Below, piece by piece: positions 52,276-62,290 of a stretch of DNA of 64,000 nucleotides. The stretch is from positions 35,383 to 99,382 of the forward strand of contig JAKSIM010000003.1 in NCBI GenBank assembly GCA_024398845.1. Reading direction: 5' to 3'. A program made the translations under genes and the position numbers. Position 1 is the first letter of the stretch. Each line of letters starts with the position of its first letter. The notes beneath the pieces were generated by a model, which did no database searches, was not told the DNA's origin, and worked only from the letters and a program-made list of their open reading frames with translations. The DNA comes from Fibrobacter sp. (lineage in GTDB: Bacteria > Fibrobacterota > Fibrobacteria > Fibrobacterales > Fibrobacteraceae).

Positions 52276-53298
52276 ATGAGTGAAGCTATTAACAATGTCA
52301 AACAGGCCTTTGACGCAGAACTTGCGCAAACGGACCTTACCAATCAAGAAGCCGTCAACAACCTCCGCGTGAAGTACCTCGGCAAAAAAGGTCTCGTGAC
52401 AGACCTCATGAAGCAGATGGGCTCGCTTTCCGCCGAAGAACGTCCGGCTTTCGGCAAGCTCGTCAACGAACTTAAAGTCGCTGTTTCCGAAGCCATCGAA
52501 AAAGCTATCGAAACGGCAGCCCAGGCCGCCCTCGCCCAGAAGCTCGCGAGCGGTTCCGTCGATATCTCGCTCCCGGGCGCAGGCATTGGGGCAGGATCAA
52601 CCCACCCGCTGTACGACGTGCGCGAAGAAATCATCGACTTCTTCAGCCAGATGGGCTTTGAAGTGGACTTCGGTCGCGACATCGAAACGGACTGGTACAA
52701 CTTCGAGGCCTTGAACACACCTCCCGACCACCCGAGCCGCGACATGCAGGACACTTTCTACGTGGACGACAAGGTGATGCTGCGTACGCACACCAGCGGC
52801 ACGCAAATTCACTACATGGAAACTCACAAGCCGCCGTTCCGCATGATTGCACCGGGCCACGTGTTCCGTGTCGATAACGATGCCACTCACGCACCGATGT
52901 TCCAGCAGTGCGAAGGTCTCGTGGTAGACGAAAACATCAGCTTTGCCGACCTCAAGGGCGTACTCCAGGTGTTTATGAACAAACTCTTTGGCGAAGGTGT
53001 CAAGACGCGCTTCCGCCCGAGTTTCTTCCCGTTCACGGAACCCAGTGCCGAAATGGACGTGAGTTGCGTATTCTGCGGAGGCAAGGGTTGCCGTCGCTGC
53101 AAGGGCACCGGCTGGATGGAAATCGGCGGATGCGGTTCCGTTGACCCGAACGTGTTCAAGAACTGCGGCATCGATGCCGAGAAGTACACAGGCTTCGCCT
53201 TCGGCTTTGGCCTCGACCGTATCGCCATGCTCCGCCACGAGATTCCGGAAATCGGTCTCCTTACCGGAAACGACCAGAGATTCCTGGATCAGTTCTAG
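52276..53298 (+). CDS. pheS: Phenylalanyl-tRNA synthetase alpha subunit
   Basis: A 340-residue class II synthetase subunit. The N-terminal coiled coil (NLRVKYLGKKGLVTDLMKQM) is followed by the catalytic domain with PDHPSRDMQDTFY, LLRTHTS-like MLRTHTSGTQIHYME, FRVDNDATHAPMFQQ and GFAFGFGLDRIAML (motif 3). CVFCGGKGCRRCKGTGWME replaces part of a loop with a Cys cluster, which looks like a possible zinc site and is not typical of all PheS. pheT is not adjacent here. No ribosome binding site is obvious. Confidence 0.96.
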   Translation: MSEAINNVKQAFDAELAQTDLTNQEAVNNLRVKYLGKKGLVTDLMKQMGSLSAEERPAFGKLVNELKVAVSEAIEKAIETAAQAALAQKLASGSVDISLPGAGIGAGSTHPLYDVREEIIDFFSQMGFEVDFGRDIETDWYNFEALNTPPDHPSRDMQDTFYVDDKVMLRTHTSGTQIHYMETHKPPFRMIAPGHVFRVDNDATHAPMFQQCEGLVVDENISFADLKGVLQVFMNKLFGEGVKTRFRPSFFPFTEPSAEMDVSCVFCGGKGCRRCKGTGWMEIGGCGSVDPNVFKNCGIDAEKYTGFAFGFGLDRIAMLRHEIPEIGLLTGNDQRFLDQF

Positions 53299-53344
53299 AC
53301 AGCAGAGAAATCACAAAATGCAAGCGCAAGCTTGCATCAAAAAA

Positions 53345-53376
53345 AAGAAAGGCGAACTAGTGAGTTCGCCTTTCTT
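53345..53376. terminator. Terminator between pheS and the barrel gene
   Basis: GAAAGGCGAAC and GTTCGCCTTTC pair around a 6-nt loop with A-runs and T-runs on each side, so it serves both convergent genes. Confidence 0.88.
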
Positions 53377-53395
53377 TTTTGCACATTCGCTAAAA

Positions 53396-53995
53396 CTAAC
53401 GTTTTTTGAACCAATAGCTAATACCAATATGGACACCGAAGCGGCCAGCATCGCTCCCATCTTCATCAATAATGTTAGTCAAACCATAGGTAAAGCGGCC
53501 ATCAATTCCCAAGCCAAAGCCAAACACATAGCCTGCGCCAAAAGCCAAATCCACATTTAAAGAATTGGCTTCATCAACGATTTCAGCATCGGAATCATAG
53601 TTACCATACTCATACCAACTTATAGTAAATAAGTTCAGTCCAATATTAACGCCCCCTTCGGCAAACAAACCCGGGGTAATGTTAAACCTTACCATAACAG
53701 GCATAGACATGTCAATATAAGCCAGATAACTAGTGGCGCTGCGGGTATACCAACCATCATATTCTTCATAGGAAGCGTCGTATGATGCGTATTCAAAACC
53801 AACAGCCGGGTGAATAGCGACCACGTCATTAATCGGGAAAAGCATTTCGAACGTAAATACATCACCCGTTCCAGCGAAATCATCTGCATCTCCGGTCAAT
53901 CCGCCAATAATCAAGGCGTCACGAAGGCCAAGGCCAACAGCGAAACTCTGCACCGCGGCAAAGGCAATAACTGCAATAAAGAGTATTTTTTTCAT
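53396..53995 (-). CDS. Small outer-membrane beta-barrel protein
   Basis: 199 residues from ATG 53995 with GGAGG 5 nt upstream; signal MKKILFIAVIAFAAVQSFA. The mature part has alternating strands rich in Tyr, Gly and Asp (AIHPAVGFEYASYDASYEEY, LNVDLAFGAGYVFGFGLGID) and ends IGISYWFKKR, with an aromatic residue near the C-terminus as in barrel insertion signals. Likely an 8-stranded OmpA/OmpW-type barrel. Function unknown. Single gene. Confidence 0.78.
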   Translation of the reverse strand: MKKILFIAVIAFAAVQSFAVGLGLRDALIIGGLTGDADDFAGTGDVFTFEMLFPINDVVAIHPAVGFEYASYDASYEEYDGWYTRSATSYLAYIDMSMPVMVRFNITPGLFAEGGVNIGLNLFTISWYEYGNYDSDAEIVDEANSLNVDLAFGAGYVFGFGLGIDGRFTYGLTNIIDEDGSDAGRFGVHIGISYWFKKR

Positions 53996-54048
53996 AATTA
54001 CCTCCAGGAAAAAAATCACTTATAATATAAATAAATTTCGTATAAAAA

Positions 54049-54076
54049 AAGCCGTGGAGCAATCTTTCCACGGCTT
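54049..54076 (-). terminator. Terminator of the polysaccharide operon
   Basis: GCCGTGGA and TCCACGGC pair around an 8-nt loop with A7 upstream (T-run on the minus strand). It follows manC by 20 nt. Confidence 0.87.
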
Positions 54077-54095
54077 AATACAAAAAATTATTTTG

Positions 54096-55475
54096 TTAGC
54101 TACGCTTGTAGTCGTCCTGCACGCGGATGATGTCGTCTTCACCGGTGTATTCACCCACCTGGACTTCCACGATTACGAGCGGAAGCTTGCCTTCATTCTG
54201 CAAGCGATGGACCGTCCCCGCCGGGATGTAAGTCGATTCATTCGGGCGAACGTAGAACACCTTGTCACCGACAGTCACGGTCGCAGTACCGCTCACCACG
54301 ACCCAATGTTCTGAGCGATGCAAGTGCTTTTGCAAACTGAGACGTTCACCGGAGCGAACCACGATGCGCTTCATCTTGTAATTTTCGGAATCTTCAAGAA
54401 CAGTATAAGTACCCCACGGGCGGTTTACCGTCTGCGGGACCGTCGGCAAATCAGAACCGCGGGCCTTGAGTTCATCCACGACCTTCTTCACCTTCTGGCT
54501 ACTGCTGAGCGGAGCCACCAAAAGTGCATCCGGCGTATCCACAATGAGCATCTTGTCGAGGTCAATCGTGCAAATCTGGCGCTGACCGCCAAGCACCAAG
54601 GAATCCTTGGAACCGATGGCCAAATGGCGATCATTCTTGTTGTTGCCATTTTCGTCATGTTCGTATTCACCATAAAGACTATCGAACGCACCGAGGTCAC
54701 TCCAGCCGATATCACTCGGGACGACCTTCACCTTAGAGGACTTTTCCATCACGGCGTAGTCAATGGAGTTCGACGGGATGTTCATCATGTCATCGTGCTG
54801 CACACGAATCAACGTATCGCGATTTTCTTTCTTGGAATTCACATAAGCAAGCTTTGCCGCGGCAAGAATGTCGGGAGAGTGCTTACCCAATTCTTCGATG
54901 AACGTAGAAACCTTGAAGCAGAAAATGCCGCTATTCCAGAAAAAACGACCGGATTCTACGTACTTCTTCGCCGTTTCAAGATCGGGTTTTTCCACAAAGC
55001 GCTTAACATTTTCGCCATCGGCTTCGATGTAACCATAACCCGTTTCCGGTCCCGTCGGCGTAATACCGAACGTCACCAAGGAGCCCGCTTTGGCAAGAGC
55101 TTCTGCCTTTTTGAGGCATTCCGCATAGGCATCCCCCTTACGAATCACATGGTCCGAAGGAGACACGAGAACAACATCGTTCGGGTTCAAGCTCAGGCAA
55201 GCCAGCGCAATCGCCGGAGCCGTATTGCGGCCTACCGGTTCAAGCAAAAATCGAGTCTGTTTGGCACCAACCTCATCTAGCTGGTCTTTTGCTAAAAAGT
55301 ACTGTTCCGCATTGCTCACAATGTATTGAGCATCGCAAATGCGGGCGTTCGTTTTTACCGTACGTTGAAACAACGAAGCTCCAGCAAACAAACGGGCAAA
55401 CTGCTTGGGCATCAAAGAACGGCTGATTGGCCAAAGGCGTGTGCCGCTACCGCCACAAAGAATAAGATTTATCAT
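54096..55475 (-). CDS. manC: Mannose-1-phosphate guanylyltransferase / phosphomannose isomerase-like
   Basis: A 459-residue bifunctional enzyme. N-terminal nucleotidyltransferase: LILCGGSGTRLWPISR and MPKQF, then FVEKPDLETAKKYV. The C-terminal cupin domain, with RPWGTYTVLEDSENYK and LQKHLHRSEHWVVVSG, matches type II phosphomannose isomerases. It makes GDP-mannose for surface glycans. Gap to wza is 7 nt; it ends the five-gene operon. Confidence 0.95.
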   Translation of the reverse strand: MINLILCGGSGTRLWPISRSLMPKQFARLFAGASLFQRTVKTNARICDAQYIVSNAEQYFLAKDQLDEVGAKQTRFLLEPVGRNTAPAIALACLSLNPNDVVLVSPSDHVIRKGDAYAECLKKAEALAKAGSLVTFGITPTGPETGYGYIEADGENVKRFVEKPDLETAKKYVESGRFFWNSGIFCFKVSTFIEELGKHSPDILAAAKLAYVNSKKENRDTLIRVQHDDMMNIPSNSIDYAVMEKSSKVKVVPSDIGWSDLGAFDSLYGEYEHDENGNNKNDRHLAIGSKDSLVLGGQRQICTIDLDKMLIVDTPDALLVAPLSSSQKVKKVVDELKARGSDLPTVPQTVNRPWGTYTVLEDSENYKMKRIVVRSGERLSLQKHLHRSEHWVVVSGTATVTVGDKVFYVRPNESTYIPAGTVHRLQNEGKLPLVIVEVQVGEYTGEDDIIRVQDDYKRS

Positions 55476-55482
55476 TTAACAT

Positions 55483-56622
55483 CTACTCCATCATTTGAAT
55501 ATCACGCATAGCACCCGTAGTCGCCTTGAATGCATTAGCACCAGAGTTAAGAACATCCATATTCGGTTTAAGCAAACTTAAGATACGGTACCAGGTAGCG
55601 AGACCAGATGCATCAACATACACAATGTCATGAGCATTCAAATTGAAACGTCCCGCCATAGCCAAGGCCATAGCGTTCTTCGCATTCAAGTGATAAACAT
55701 CAATCTGTTTTTCAGAGGTATTACGAAGCACATAAATTGAACTGGACGAAGCATACAAAGCCTGCAAACCGCCCGAAGAAGCCAAAGCTTCTACGAGAGA
55801 GAGATTTCCCTGATTCAAGTTAACAATGCCAGTCCTTTGGACTTCACCAAGTACATACACTCGGTTTTCTTTCTGAGTTTCAGAAAGCATCGGCACAAAG
55901 AGTTGGTCTTCGGGTTGCAACAAAATCTTATCTAACGGAAGATTTGATTTAAAAGCATCCAGATAGTTTATACGGTAAACCTTGTTACCACGGCGAAGCT
56001 GCATTCCAGAAGGATCCGCTTCTTCAGCAAAGCCACCCACACCAGCAATAGCAGTAGGAATGGTCATCGGCTTTTCGTCAAAGGAAACATAACCCGGCCT
56101 ATTCACTGCACCAGCGACAAAGGTTTTACGGCTATTGTAACCCGTTACGCGAACATCCACCTGAGGATCATTCAAAATTTTATCCGAAAGACGTTTGGTT
56201 ATTTCGGCGCGAAGTTCCTGGGCCGTAAGGCCTGCTGCCTGCAGTTCTCCCGCGTAAGGGTAGAACAGCTTACCATCTGTCGTCACCTTTTGACCAGCCG
56301 GCTGGTATTGGCCCATCGGGGACGTCAATTCCGGATGTTCCCAAACTACCACTTGAACCATATCCAAAGGTCCAATGCGATATTCCAAATCCGGCAAGGA
56401 ATCAACGACCAAATCCTGCAAGTCACCGAGATCAACAGAATCACTCTCGGCAACGGCCTCGGCAGAACCATTATCGCCCTCTTCAATGGAATGAAGACGA
56501 ACCGTTATGCCATTATATTCAGCAGAATCCCCTGGAACAGACATTTGCATCTGCGGACCAAGAGCACAGGCACCAAGAATAGTTGCAGCAAGGCAACCCA
56601 GTAGTAAATTCAAATATTTCAT
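55483..56622 (-). CDS. wza: Polysaccharide export outer-membrane lipoprotein (Wza type)
   Basis: A 379-residue lipoprotein with signal MKYLNLLLGCLAATILGAC. The polysaccharide-export domain has YRIGPLDMVQVVVWEHPEL, TTDGKLFYPYAGELQAAGLT and two SLBB-like repeats (FVAGAVNRPGYVSF; YVLGEVQRTGIVNLNQGN). Wza forms an octameric channel for capsule or exopolysaccharide. Its ATG overlaps the wzb stop by 4 nt (ATGA). The usual wzc kinase is not in the window. Confidence 0.93.
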   Translation of the reverse strand: MKYLNLLLGCLAATILGACALGPQMQMSVPGDSAEYNGITVRLHSIEEGDNGSAEAVAESDSVDLGDLQDLVVDSLPDLEYRIGPLDMVQVVVWEHPELTSPMGQYQPAGQKVTTDGKLFYPYAGELQAAGLTAQELRAEITKRLSDKILNDPQVDVRVTGYNSRKTFVAGAVNRPGYVSFDEKPMTIPTAIAGVGGFAEEADPSGMQLRRGNKVYRINYLDAFKSNLPLDKILLQPEDQLFVPMLSETQKENRVYVLGEVQRTGIVNLNQGNLSLVEALASSGGLQALYASSSSIYVLRNTSEKQIDVYHLNAKNAMALAMAGRFNLNAHDIVYVDASGLATWYRILSLLKPNMDVLNSGANAFKATTGAMRDIQMME

Positions 56623-57062
56623 TTTGCTTCACTCTGTTTGATTTTCTCAACCCAATAGGGCGTAAGTTTAGAAATAAAATTCCACGCCAAAACAAATGCG
56701 TTTTCGGGGCGGCGATAAGGGTCAGGGATATCGACCTGTTGCGATTCCCCATACCTAAAGACCTTCCCCTCAAGCCAAGGATACTTGCTAATCAGCTCTC
56801 GCTGATGCCCCTTTTCCATGACTAAAATAAGGTCAGCCCATTTGAGAATATCCAAATTAATCTGACGGGCACGATGGGCACTCATATCTACCCCATGTTC
56901 CAGGGCGATTTTCATACTCAACTCGTGAGCCGGGTGATCGACCAAAGCACCAAGCCCAGCACTCATCACATTAAAATCAGGACCAAGCGCCTTTTTCAAG
57001 AGGTACTCGCCTGTGGGGCTTCGACAAATATTACCCGTACAAACAACTAAAATTTTCTTCAT
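56619..57062 (-). CDS. wzb: Low-molecular-weight protein tyrosine phosphatase (Wzb type)
   Basis: 147 residues. ILVVCTGNICRSPTGEYLL is the P-loop CX5R motif of LMW phosphatases, DIPDPYRRP the general-acid Asp loop. In capsule clusters it dephosphorylates the Wzc kinase. Start ATG 57062; overlaps wza by 4 nt. Confidence 0.95.
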   Translation of the reverse strand: MKKILVVCTGNICRSPTGEYLLKKALGPDFNVMSAGLGALVDHPAHELSMKIALEHGVDMSAHRARQINLDILKWADLILVMEKGHQRELISKYPWLEGKVFRYGESQQVDIPDPYRRPENAFVLAWNFISKLTPYWVEKIKQSEAK

Positions 57063-57079
57063 AATCAAAATTTAGAAAA

Positions 57080-57643
57080 CTACAGTTCAAAAGCAAAGCC
57101 AAGGTCCTTGAGCAAAGGATTCTTTGTATCCTTTTCGCTCAAAAGCGGCTTGAAATCTTCAGAAACAGGCCACTTGATGCCAATAGCCGGATCATTCCAC
57201 ATAAGTCCGCCCTCGTCCGTCGGATCGTAAAGACGGGTGCATTTATACACAAAGGTAGCGGTTTCACTCAAAACCGCAAAGCCATGAGCAAAACCTTCGG
57301 GAATGTAGAACTGTTTCTTGTTCTCGGCACTGAGGACAACGCCCTCCCACTTGCCAAACGTCGGGCTTCCCTTGCGAAGGTCCACGGCAACATCAAAGAC
57401 TTCACCTTCAAGCACGCGCACGAGTTTTCCCTGCGGGTTCTTCTTTTGGAAGTGCAGGCCACGAAGTACGCCCTTTTTGCTGCGGGATTCATTATCCTGC
57501 ACAAAGACCATGTTCAGGCCGGCGGCATCGAATTCGCCCTTGTTATAAGTTTCCATAAAGTAGCCACGATGGTCTCCGAACACCGTCGGTTCAATAATCG
57601 TAACACCCTCAATGCTGGTTTTGACAAAATTAAACTTACCCAT
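57080..57643 (-). CDS. rfbC: dTDP-4-dehydrorhamnose 3,5-epimerase
   Basis: 187 residues from ATG 57643 with AGG 7 nt upstream. TVFGDHRGYFMETYNK, KGVLRGLHFQ (catalytic His), AVDLRKGSPTFGKW and PEGFAHGFAVLS are diagnostic. It epimerises the sugar in dTDP-L-rhamnose synthesis. It follows rfbA directly (TAA T ATG). rfbB and rfbD are not in the window. Confidence 0.95.
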   Translation of the reverse strand: MGKFNFVKTSIEGVTIIEPTVFGDHRGYFMETYNKGEFDAAGLNMVFVQDNESRSKKGVLRGLHFQKKNPQGKLVRVLEGEVFDVAVDLRKGSPTFGKWEGVVLSAENKKQFYIPEGFAHGFAVLSETATFVYKCTRLYDPTDEGGLMWNDPAIGIKWPVSEDFKPLLSEKDTKNPLLKDLGFAFEL

Positions 57644-57644
57644 A

Positions 57645-58532
57645 TTAATACCTAATCTTCCCTTCTGCGACCTTGCGCAGATGTTGTCCATACGGAGATT
57701 TTCCGTACTTGGAGGCAGACTCCAAAAGTTTTTCCTTGCTAATCCAGCCGTTAATGTAGGCGATTTCTTCCACCGCCGAAATCTGGATACCCTGGCGGTT
57801 CTCGACCATCTTCACGAACTCGCCCGCTTCAATAAGGCTGTCCATCGTTCCCGTATCAAGCCAGGCAAAGCCACGACCGAGGAGTTTCACATCCAGTTCG
57901 CCCTTTTCTAGGTACGTTCTGTTCAAGTCCGTGATTTCAAGTTCACCACGGGCGCTCGGCTTCTGGGTCTTTGCAAACTTAGATACGCGATTGTCGTAGA
58001 AATAGAGACCAGTGATGGCGTAATTGCTCTTGGGTTCCTTCGGTTTTTCCTCAACAGAAATCACCTTGCCGCTTTCGTCAAATTCCACGACGCCAAAGCG
58101 TTCCGGATCTTCCACATAATAACCGAACACGCTCGCGCGACCGTTCTCTTCGGCGTTCTTCACGGCGGCCTTCAAGAGCGGGCTGAAACCGTTACCATAG
58201 AAGATGTTGTCACCGAGCACCATCGCACAGCAATCATCGCCAATGAATTCTTCACCCAAAATAAATGCCTGGGCAAGACCATCGGGGCTCGGCTGCACCT
58301 TGTAACTCAAGTTGAGGCCCATCGCGGACCCATCGCCCAAAAGGCGTTCAAAATTCGGCAAGTCCGTCGGTGTCGAGATAATCAGAATATCACGAATTCC
58401 CGCAAGCATCAAAGTACTAAGCGGGTAGTAAATCATCGGCTTGTCGTAGACAGGCAGAAGTTGCTTCGATGTGACCATCGTCAGCGGATATAAGCGAGTG
58501 CCGGAGCCTCCGGCAAGAACGATACCTTTCAT
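57645..58532 (-). CDS. rfbA: Glucose-1-phosphate thymidylyltransferase
   Basis: A 295-residue enzyme with [52 protein letters not shown] and [17 protein letters not shown], matching RmlA closely and at standard length. It makes dTDP-glucose, the first step towards dTDP-rhamnose. First gene of the operon rfbA-rfbC-wzb-wza-manC; the promoter lies between it and the divergent helicase, within 38 nt of the helicase start. Confidence 0.97.
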   Translation of the reverse strand: MKGIVLAGGSGTRLYPLTMVTSKQLLPVYDKPMIYYPLSTLMLAGIRDILIISTPTDLPNFERLLGDGSAMGLNLSYKVQPSPDGLAQAFILGEEFIGDDCCAMVLGDNIFYGNGFSPLLKAAVKNAEENGRASVFGYYVEDPERFGVVEFDESGKVISVEEKPKEPKSNYAITGLYFYDNRVSKFAKTQKPSARGELEITDLNRTYLEKGELDVKLLGRGFAWLDTGTMDSLIEAGEFVKMVENRQGIQISAVEEIAYINGWISKEKLLESASKYGKSPYGQHLRKVAEGKIRY

Positions 58533-58570
58533 AATGATGAAATTAGTAAAAAAAACTATCTTTGCCCATT

Positions 58571-61189
58571 ATGGCAGAGCAAACAAAGGCATCACTCAAG
58601 GATTTCATCCCTCAAAAGCAGCAAAATTCCAGCAATTCGCCCTCCGAAATCAGTCCCGAGGATGTTTTGGAACAGTTTATGGCCTGGGCCGAAGCCCGCG
58701 GCACCACCTTGTACCCGGCGCAGGAAGAAGCCATTTTGGAACTTTTGGAGGGCAAGAATGTTATTCTCAATACGCCCACGGGAAGCGGGAAATCCATGGT
58801 GGCGCTTGCACTCCATTTTGACAGTTTGATTCATGGTCGCAAGAGCGTTTACACCTGCCCCATCAAGGCGCTCGTGAACGAAAAGTGGATGGCGCTCTGC
58901 AAGGAATTCGGGCCCGAAAACGTAGGCCTTTCCACAGGCGACGCGACCGTCAACCACGAAGCCCCCATCCTCTGCTGCACTGCCGAAATTTTAAGCAACA
59001 TGGCGCTTTCCGAAGGCGAGAAACTCGACATCATAGACGTCGTGATGGACGAGTTCCATTACTATTCCGACAGGGAACGCGGTGTCGCTTGGCAGATTCC
59101 GCTTTTGACGCTTCCGCAATCCAGATTCCTCTTGATGAGCGCGACCGTCGGCGCCACAGAATTTTTCGAACGCGAAATGACGAAGCACACCGGCCGCGAA
59201 TCCGTGACCGTCCGCTCCACGCAGCGCCCAGTCCCGCTCGATTTTTCGTACTCGGAATCGGAACTTTCTAACACTGTGCAAAAGCTTGTGAACGAAGGGA
59301 AGGCCCCCGTTTACGTGGTGCACTTTACGCAGGCCGCTGCCGCAACGAACGCGCAGAACTTCATGAGCCTTGACTTGTGTACAAAAGAAGAAAAAGTCAA
59401 GATAAACGAAGCCATCAAGGAAGTCCGCTTTTCAAGCCCGTACGGCCCGGATGTCAAGCGTTGGCTCAAGCAGGGCATCGGCATTCACCACGCAGGGCTC
59501 TTGCCCAAGTACCGCATCCTCTGCGAAAAACTCGCGCAGAAAGGTTTGCTGAAAGTCATCTGCGGAACAGATACGCTCGGCGTGGGCGTGAATGTGCCCA
59601 TCCGCTCCGTACTCTTTACGCAACTTTGCAAATATTCCGGCGACAAGACCGCCATTCTCACCGCCCGCGATTTTCACCAGATTGCAGGCCGCGCCGGCCG
59701 CAAAGGCTTTGACGACATCGGCTACGTGGTAGCGCAGGCACCGGAACACGTCATCGAGAATTTGAAACTGGAAGCGAAAACGCGCCAGACCGGAAAGAAA
59801 TTCCAGAAGCGTAAACCGCCCGAACACGGCTACGTTCCGTTTGACAAGGGAACTTTCGAAAGGCTCATCCAGGCGCAACCGGAGCCGCTCACTTCCAGTT
59901 TCCAGATGAACCACGGAATGCTTTTGAACATCCTCAGCCGCGAAACGGACGGATGCCGCGCCATGCGCAACTTGCTGAACGACTGCCACGAAAGCAGGGC
60001 AAGCAAGGAAAAGCTCAAGCACCGCGCCTTCCAACTTTTCCGCGGACTCGTCGAAAAGCACATCATCGAATTTGTGAAGCCTGTCGCCGAAGGCTACAGC
60101 CACTTGCGCGTGAACATGGACTTGCAAGACGACTTCTCCATGAACCAGCCGCTTTCGCTGTACCTGTTGGACACGCTCCCGAAACTCGACAAGGAAAGCC
60201 CCGAATACGCGCTCGACGTAATTACTTTATGCGAAAGCATCGTCGAAAATCCGGAAGCGATTCTTCGCATCCAGCAGAACAAGGCCCGCGACGCCCGCAT
60301 GAACGAACTCAAGGCGCAAGGCATGGAATACAACCAGCGTCTCGAAGAACTTGAAAAAGTTGAATACCCCAAGCCGCTACGCGACTTCATCTACGACACC
60401 TTCAACGCATTCTCCGAAATCCACCCGTGGGTAGATGTGAACGTAGAGCCCAAATCCATCGTCCGCGAAATGTTCGAAGACTTCAGCACGTTCAGCGGCT
60501 ACGTGAAGCAATACAATTTGCAGCGCATGGAAGCGGTTCTCCTCCGCCACCTGAACTATGTGTACAAAGTTCTTTCGCAGACCGTCCCGGACGGCTACAA
60601 GAACGAAGAACTCATGGAAATGCAGGACTACCTCGGCGACATGATCCAGCGCGTAGACTCGAGCCTTCTGGAAGAATGGGAAAAGATGGCCCACCCCGAA
60701 GATTACCAGAAGCGAATCGACGAAGGAACCTCCGAAGACGAAGCCGAAAAGGCTTTTGGAGCCGACAAGGCCGCCGCCGACATCACCTACGACAAGAAAA
60801 GATTCCTCGGCATGGTGCGCCAACGCATTTTCCAGATCATGGGAAGCCTCGCCAAGCAGGACTTCACAAGCGTCCTCGACAGCCTCGCCGACGACCTCGC
60901 CGAAGGGGAAATGCTCGCCGACGCCACGGGCGCCCCCTGGACAGAAAAGCGCCTCCTCGAAATCATGGCCGCCTACACGGCAGAACATCACAAGTTCCGC
61001 ATGGACGTGGAAGGCCGCGCCCTCGCCCACACCATAGTCACCTACGAAGGCGACACGATGCACGTACAGCAAATGCTCCAGGATGAAGAAGATTTCAACG
61101 ACTGGAGCATCGATTTCGACATATCGCTCAGCGAAAGCAAGAGTACCGGAATCCCGCTACTCAAACTCGCAAGAATTGGGGAAGTGTAG
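58571..61189 (+). CDS. Ski2-like DEAD/DEAH-box helicase with DUF3516-like C-terminus
   Basis: A 872-residue helicase. Motifs in order: [13 protein letters not shown] (Q-like), [13 protein letters not shown] (Walker A), [11 protein letters not shown] (DEFH box), [42 protein letters not shown] and [16 protein letters not shown]. This is the Ski2/Mtr4/Lhr-like class of RNA or DNA helicases. The C-terminal half (about 430-870) corresponds to the DUF3516-type region found mainly in actinobacterial homologues. ATG 58571 is chosen over TTG 58562. RNA processing or repair role is inference. Confidence 0.87.
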   Translation: MAEQTKASLKDFIPQKQQNSSNSPSEISPEDVLEQFMAWAEARGTTLYPAQEEAILELLEGKNVILNTPTGSGKSMVALALHFDSLIHGRKSVYTCPIKALVNEKWMALCKEFGPENVGLSTGDATVNHEAPILCCTAEILSNMALSEGEKLDIIDVVMDEFHYYSDRERGVAWQIPLLTLPQSRFLLMSATVGATEFFEREMTKHTGRESVTVRSTQRPVPLDFSYSESELSNTVQKLVNEGKAPVYVVHFTQAAAATNAQNFMSLDLCTKEEKVKINEAIKEVRFSSPYGPDVKRWLKQGIGIHHAGLLPKYRILCEKLAQKGLLKVICGTDTLGVGVNVPIRSVLFTQLCKYSGDKTAILTARDFHQIAGRAGRKGFDDIGYVVAQAPEHVIENLKLEAKTRQTGKKFQKRKPPEHGYVPFDKGTFERLIQAQPEPLTSSFQMNHGMLLNILSRETDGCRAMRNLLNDCHESRASKEKLKHRAFQLFRGLVEKHIIEFVKPVAEGYSHLRVNMDLQDDFSMNQPLSLYLLDTLPKLDKESPEYALDVITLCESIVENPEAILRIQQNKARDARMNELKAQGMEYNQRLEELEKVEYPKPLRDFIYDTFNAFSEIHPWVDVNVEPKSIVREMFEDFSTFSGYVKQYNLQRMEAVLLRHLNYVYKVLSQTVPDGYKNEELMEMQDYLGDMIQRVDSSLLEEWEKMAHPEDYQKRIDEGTSEDEAEKAFGADKAAADITYDKKRFLGMVRQRIFQIMGSLAKQDFTSVLDSLADDLAEGEMLADATGAPWTEKRLLEIMAAYTAEHHKFRMDVEGRALAHTIVTYEGDTMHVQQMLQDEEDFNDWSIDFDISLSESKSTGIPLLKLARIGEV

Positions 61190-61250
61190 GTTAGACGAGA
61201 GAACGCTCGCGATGCTCGCTACAGACGAGAGAGGTGGTTGGTGGTTAGGA
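61190..61250. repeat. Dispersed intergenic repeat, copy 5
   Basis: GTTAGACGAGAGAACGCTCG, then ACAGACGAGAGAGGTGGTTG and GTGGTTAGG, lying right after the helicase stop. Between 61251 and 61417 nothing else is recognised. Confidence 0.65.
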
Positions 61251-61417
61251 ATTGCTACGGGAGAGGCCCATAGTTTTTCTAGATGCAAACTCCCTAATTT
61301 CGGCTAATCCTCATTTTATTTATGCAAAAGCAAAACGTCACTTTAGATTTGCATAAACATAAGGTGTTATTTTACAAGTTCTTTTTGAAATACACCTCTG
61401 CGGCGTACGTCTTAAAC

Positions 61418-62290
61418 TTACTCCTTAGGTTGACTCACCACGGTTTTCAACTTGATAATTCCACCGCGACCGTATTGGTCCGTGTACCTGATTTTCCACT
61501 TGAACTTTTTACCGGCAGGCAATTCACCCCTTGACACTAAACGATACCTTGTTCGAAAAGGTGACGTCAATGCGATATCCTTTGGTTTCGGTGGCAAACA
61601 GCTCACCATTACCCTATATCCACAATGATCAGCACTAAAAAATCTATCGGCACCGCAGAATCCGCTATGCTGAAGTTCAATTTCATCAGGGCCATCCAGA
61701 ACGGACAACTTATAATTTAAAGTAATGGTATCGCTCAAAACAGTCCCACAATTTATAAAAAAATTATGGCGCTTTACAAGGTCTCTTCGCAATCGAGGAG
61801 TAATCTTTTTGCCATCCGACGTCGGAACCTTGGCAAAGAATTTTTCAACCATCCTTTTCGGGAACCTCGGAATTTCCGCACGGGGAATGGAATCGGTAAT
61901 GGCATCTTTACCATAGTTCACATAAATTGTGTCCAGAGCATCTTTGTGCCAATTTCGATTATGGAATGATGGAAACTCATGATTGGGCAAATACGCCCGC
62001 GGTTCCGAAAGCAGCATATCGCTTCTATGCTTAGCATATACCAACTTGAATGTCTTTCTACTGATGTGAAGATCTTTGATTCTGTCACTGGGAACAAGAA
62101 TAGTATCCAGTTGATCCGAATCCGCAGGAACAATAATGCTCAACATGTGCAAGCCATCCTTAAGACTTTCCATGTTCAGTACACGATCGTCCTGCGGCTC
62201 CTGCTTTTGAGAACAACTCACAAGTACGAGCAACATTGAGACGACAATTAATACGATCCTCAAAAAACTCGGAAAAATTCTACGATTCAT
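61418..62290 (-). CDS. Lipoprotein of unknown function coupled to a DUF4143 ATPase
   Basis: 290 residues from ATG 62290, which overlaps the ATPase stop (ATGA). Signal MNRRIFPSFLRIVLIVVSM with lipobox LVSC. The mature part is rich in basic residues and beta-like stretches (TILVPSDRIKDLHI; GYRVMVSCLPPKP), and three cysteines lie in the last third. No domain recognised. Translational coupling to the ATPase is unusual, as DUF4143 proteins are normally encoded alone. Confidence 0.72.
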   Translation of the reverse strand: MNRRIFPSFLRIVLIVVSMLLVLVSCSQKQEPQDDRVLNMESLKDGLHMLSIIVPADSDQLDTILVPSDRIKDLHISRKTFKLVYAKHRSDMLLSEPRAYLPNHEFPSFHNRNWHKDALDTIYVNYGKDAITDSIPRAEIPRFPKRMVEKFFAKVPTSDGKKITPRLRRDLVKRHNFFINCGTVLSDTITLNYKLSVLDGPDEIELQHSGFCGADRFFSADHCGYRVMVSCLPPKPKDIALTSPFRTRYRLVSRGELPAGKKFKWKIRYTDQYGRGGIIKLKTVVSQPKE

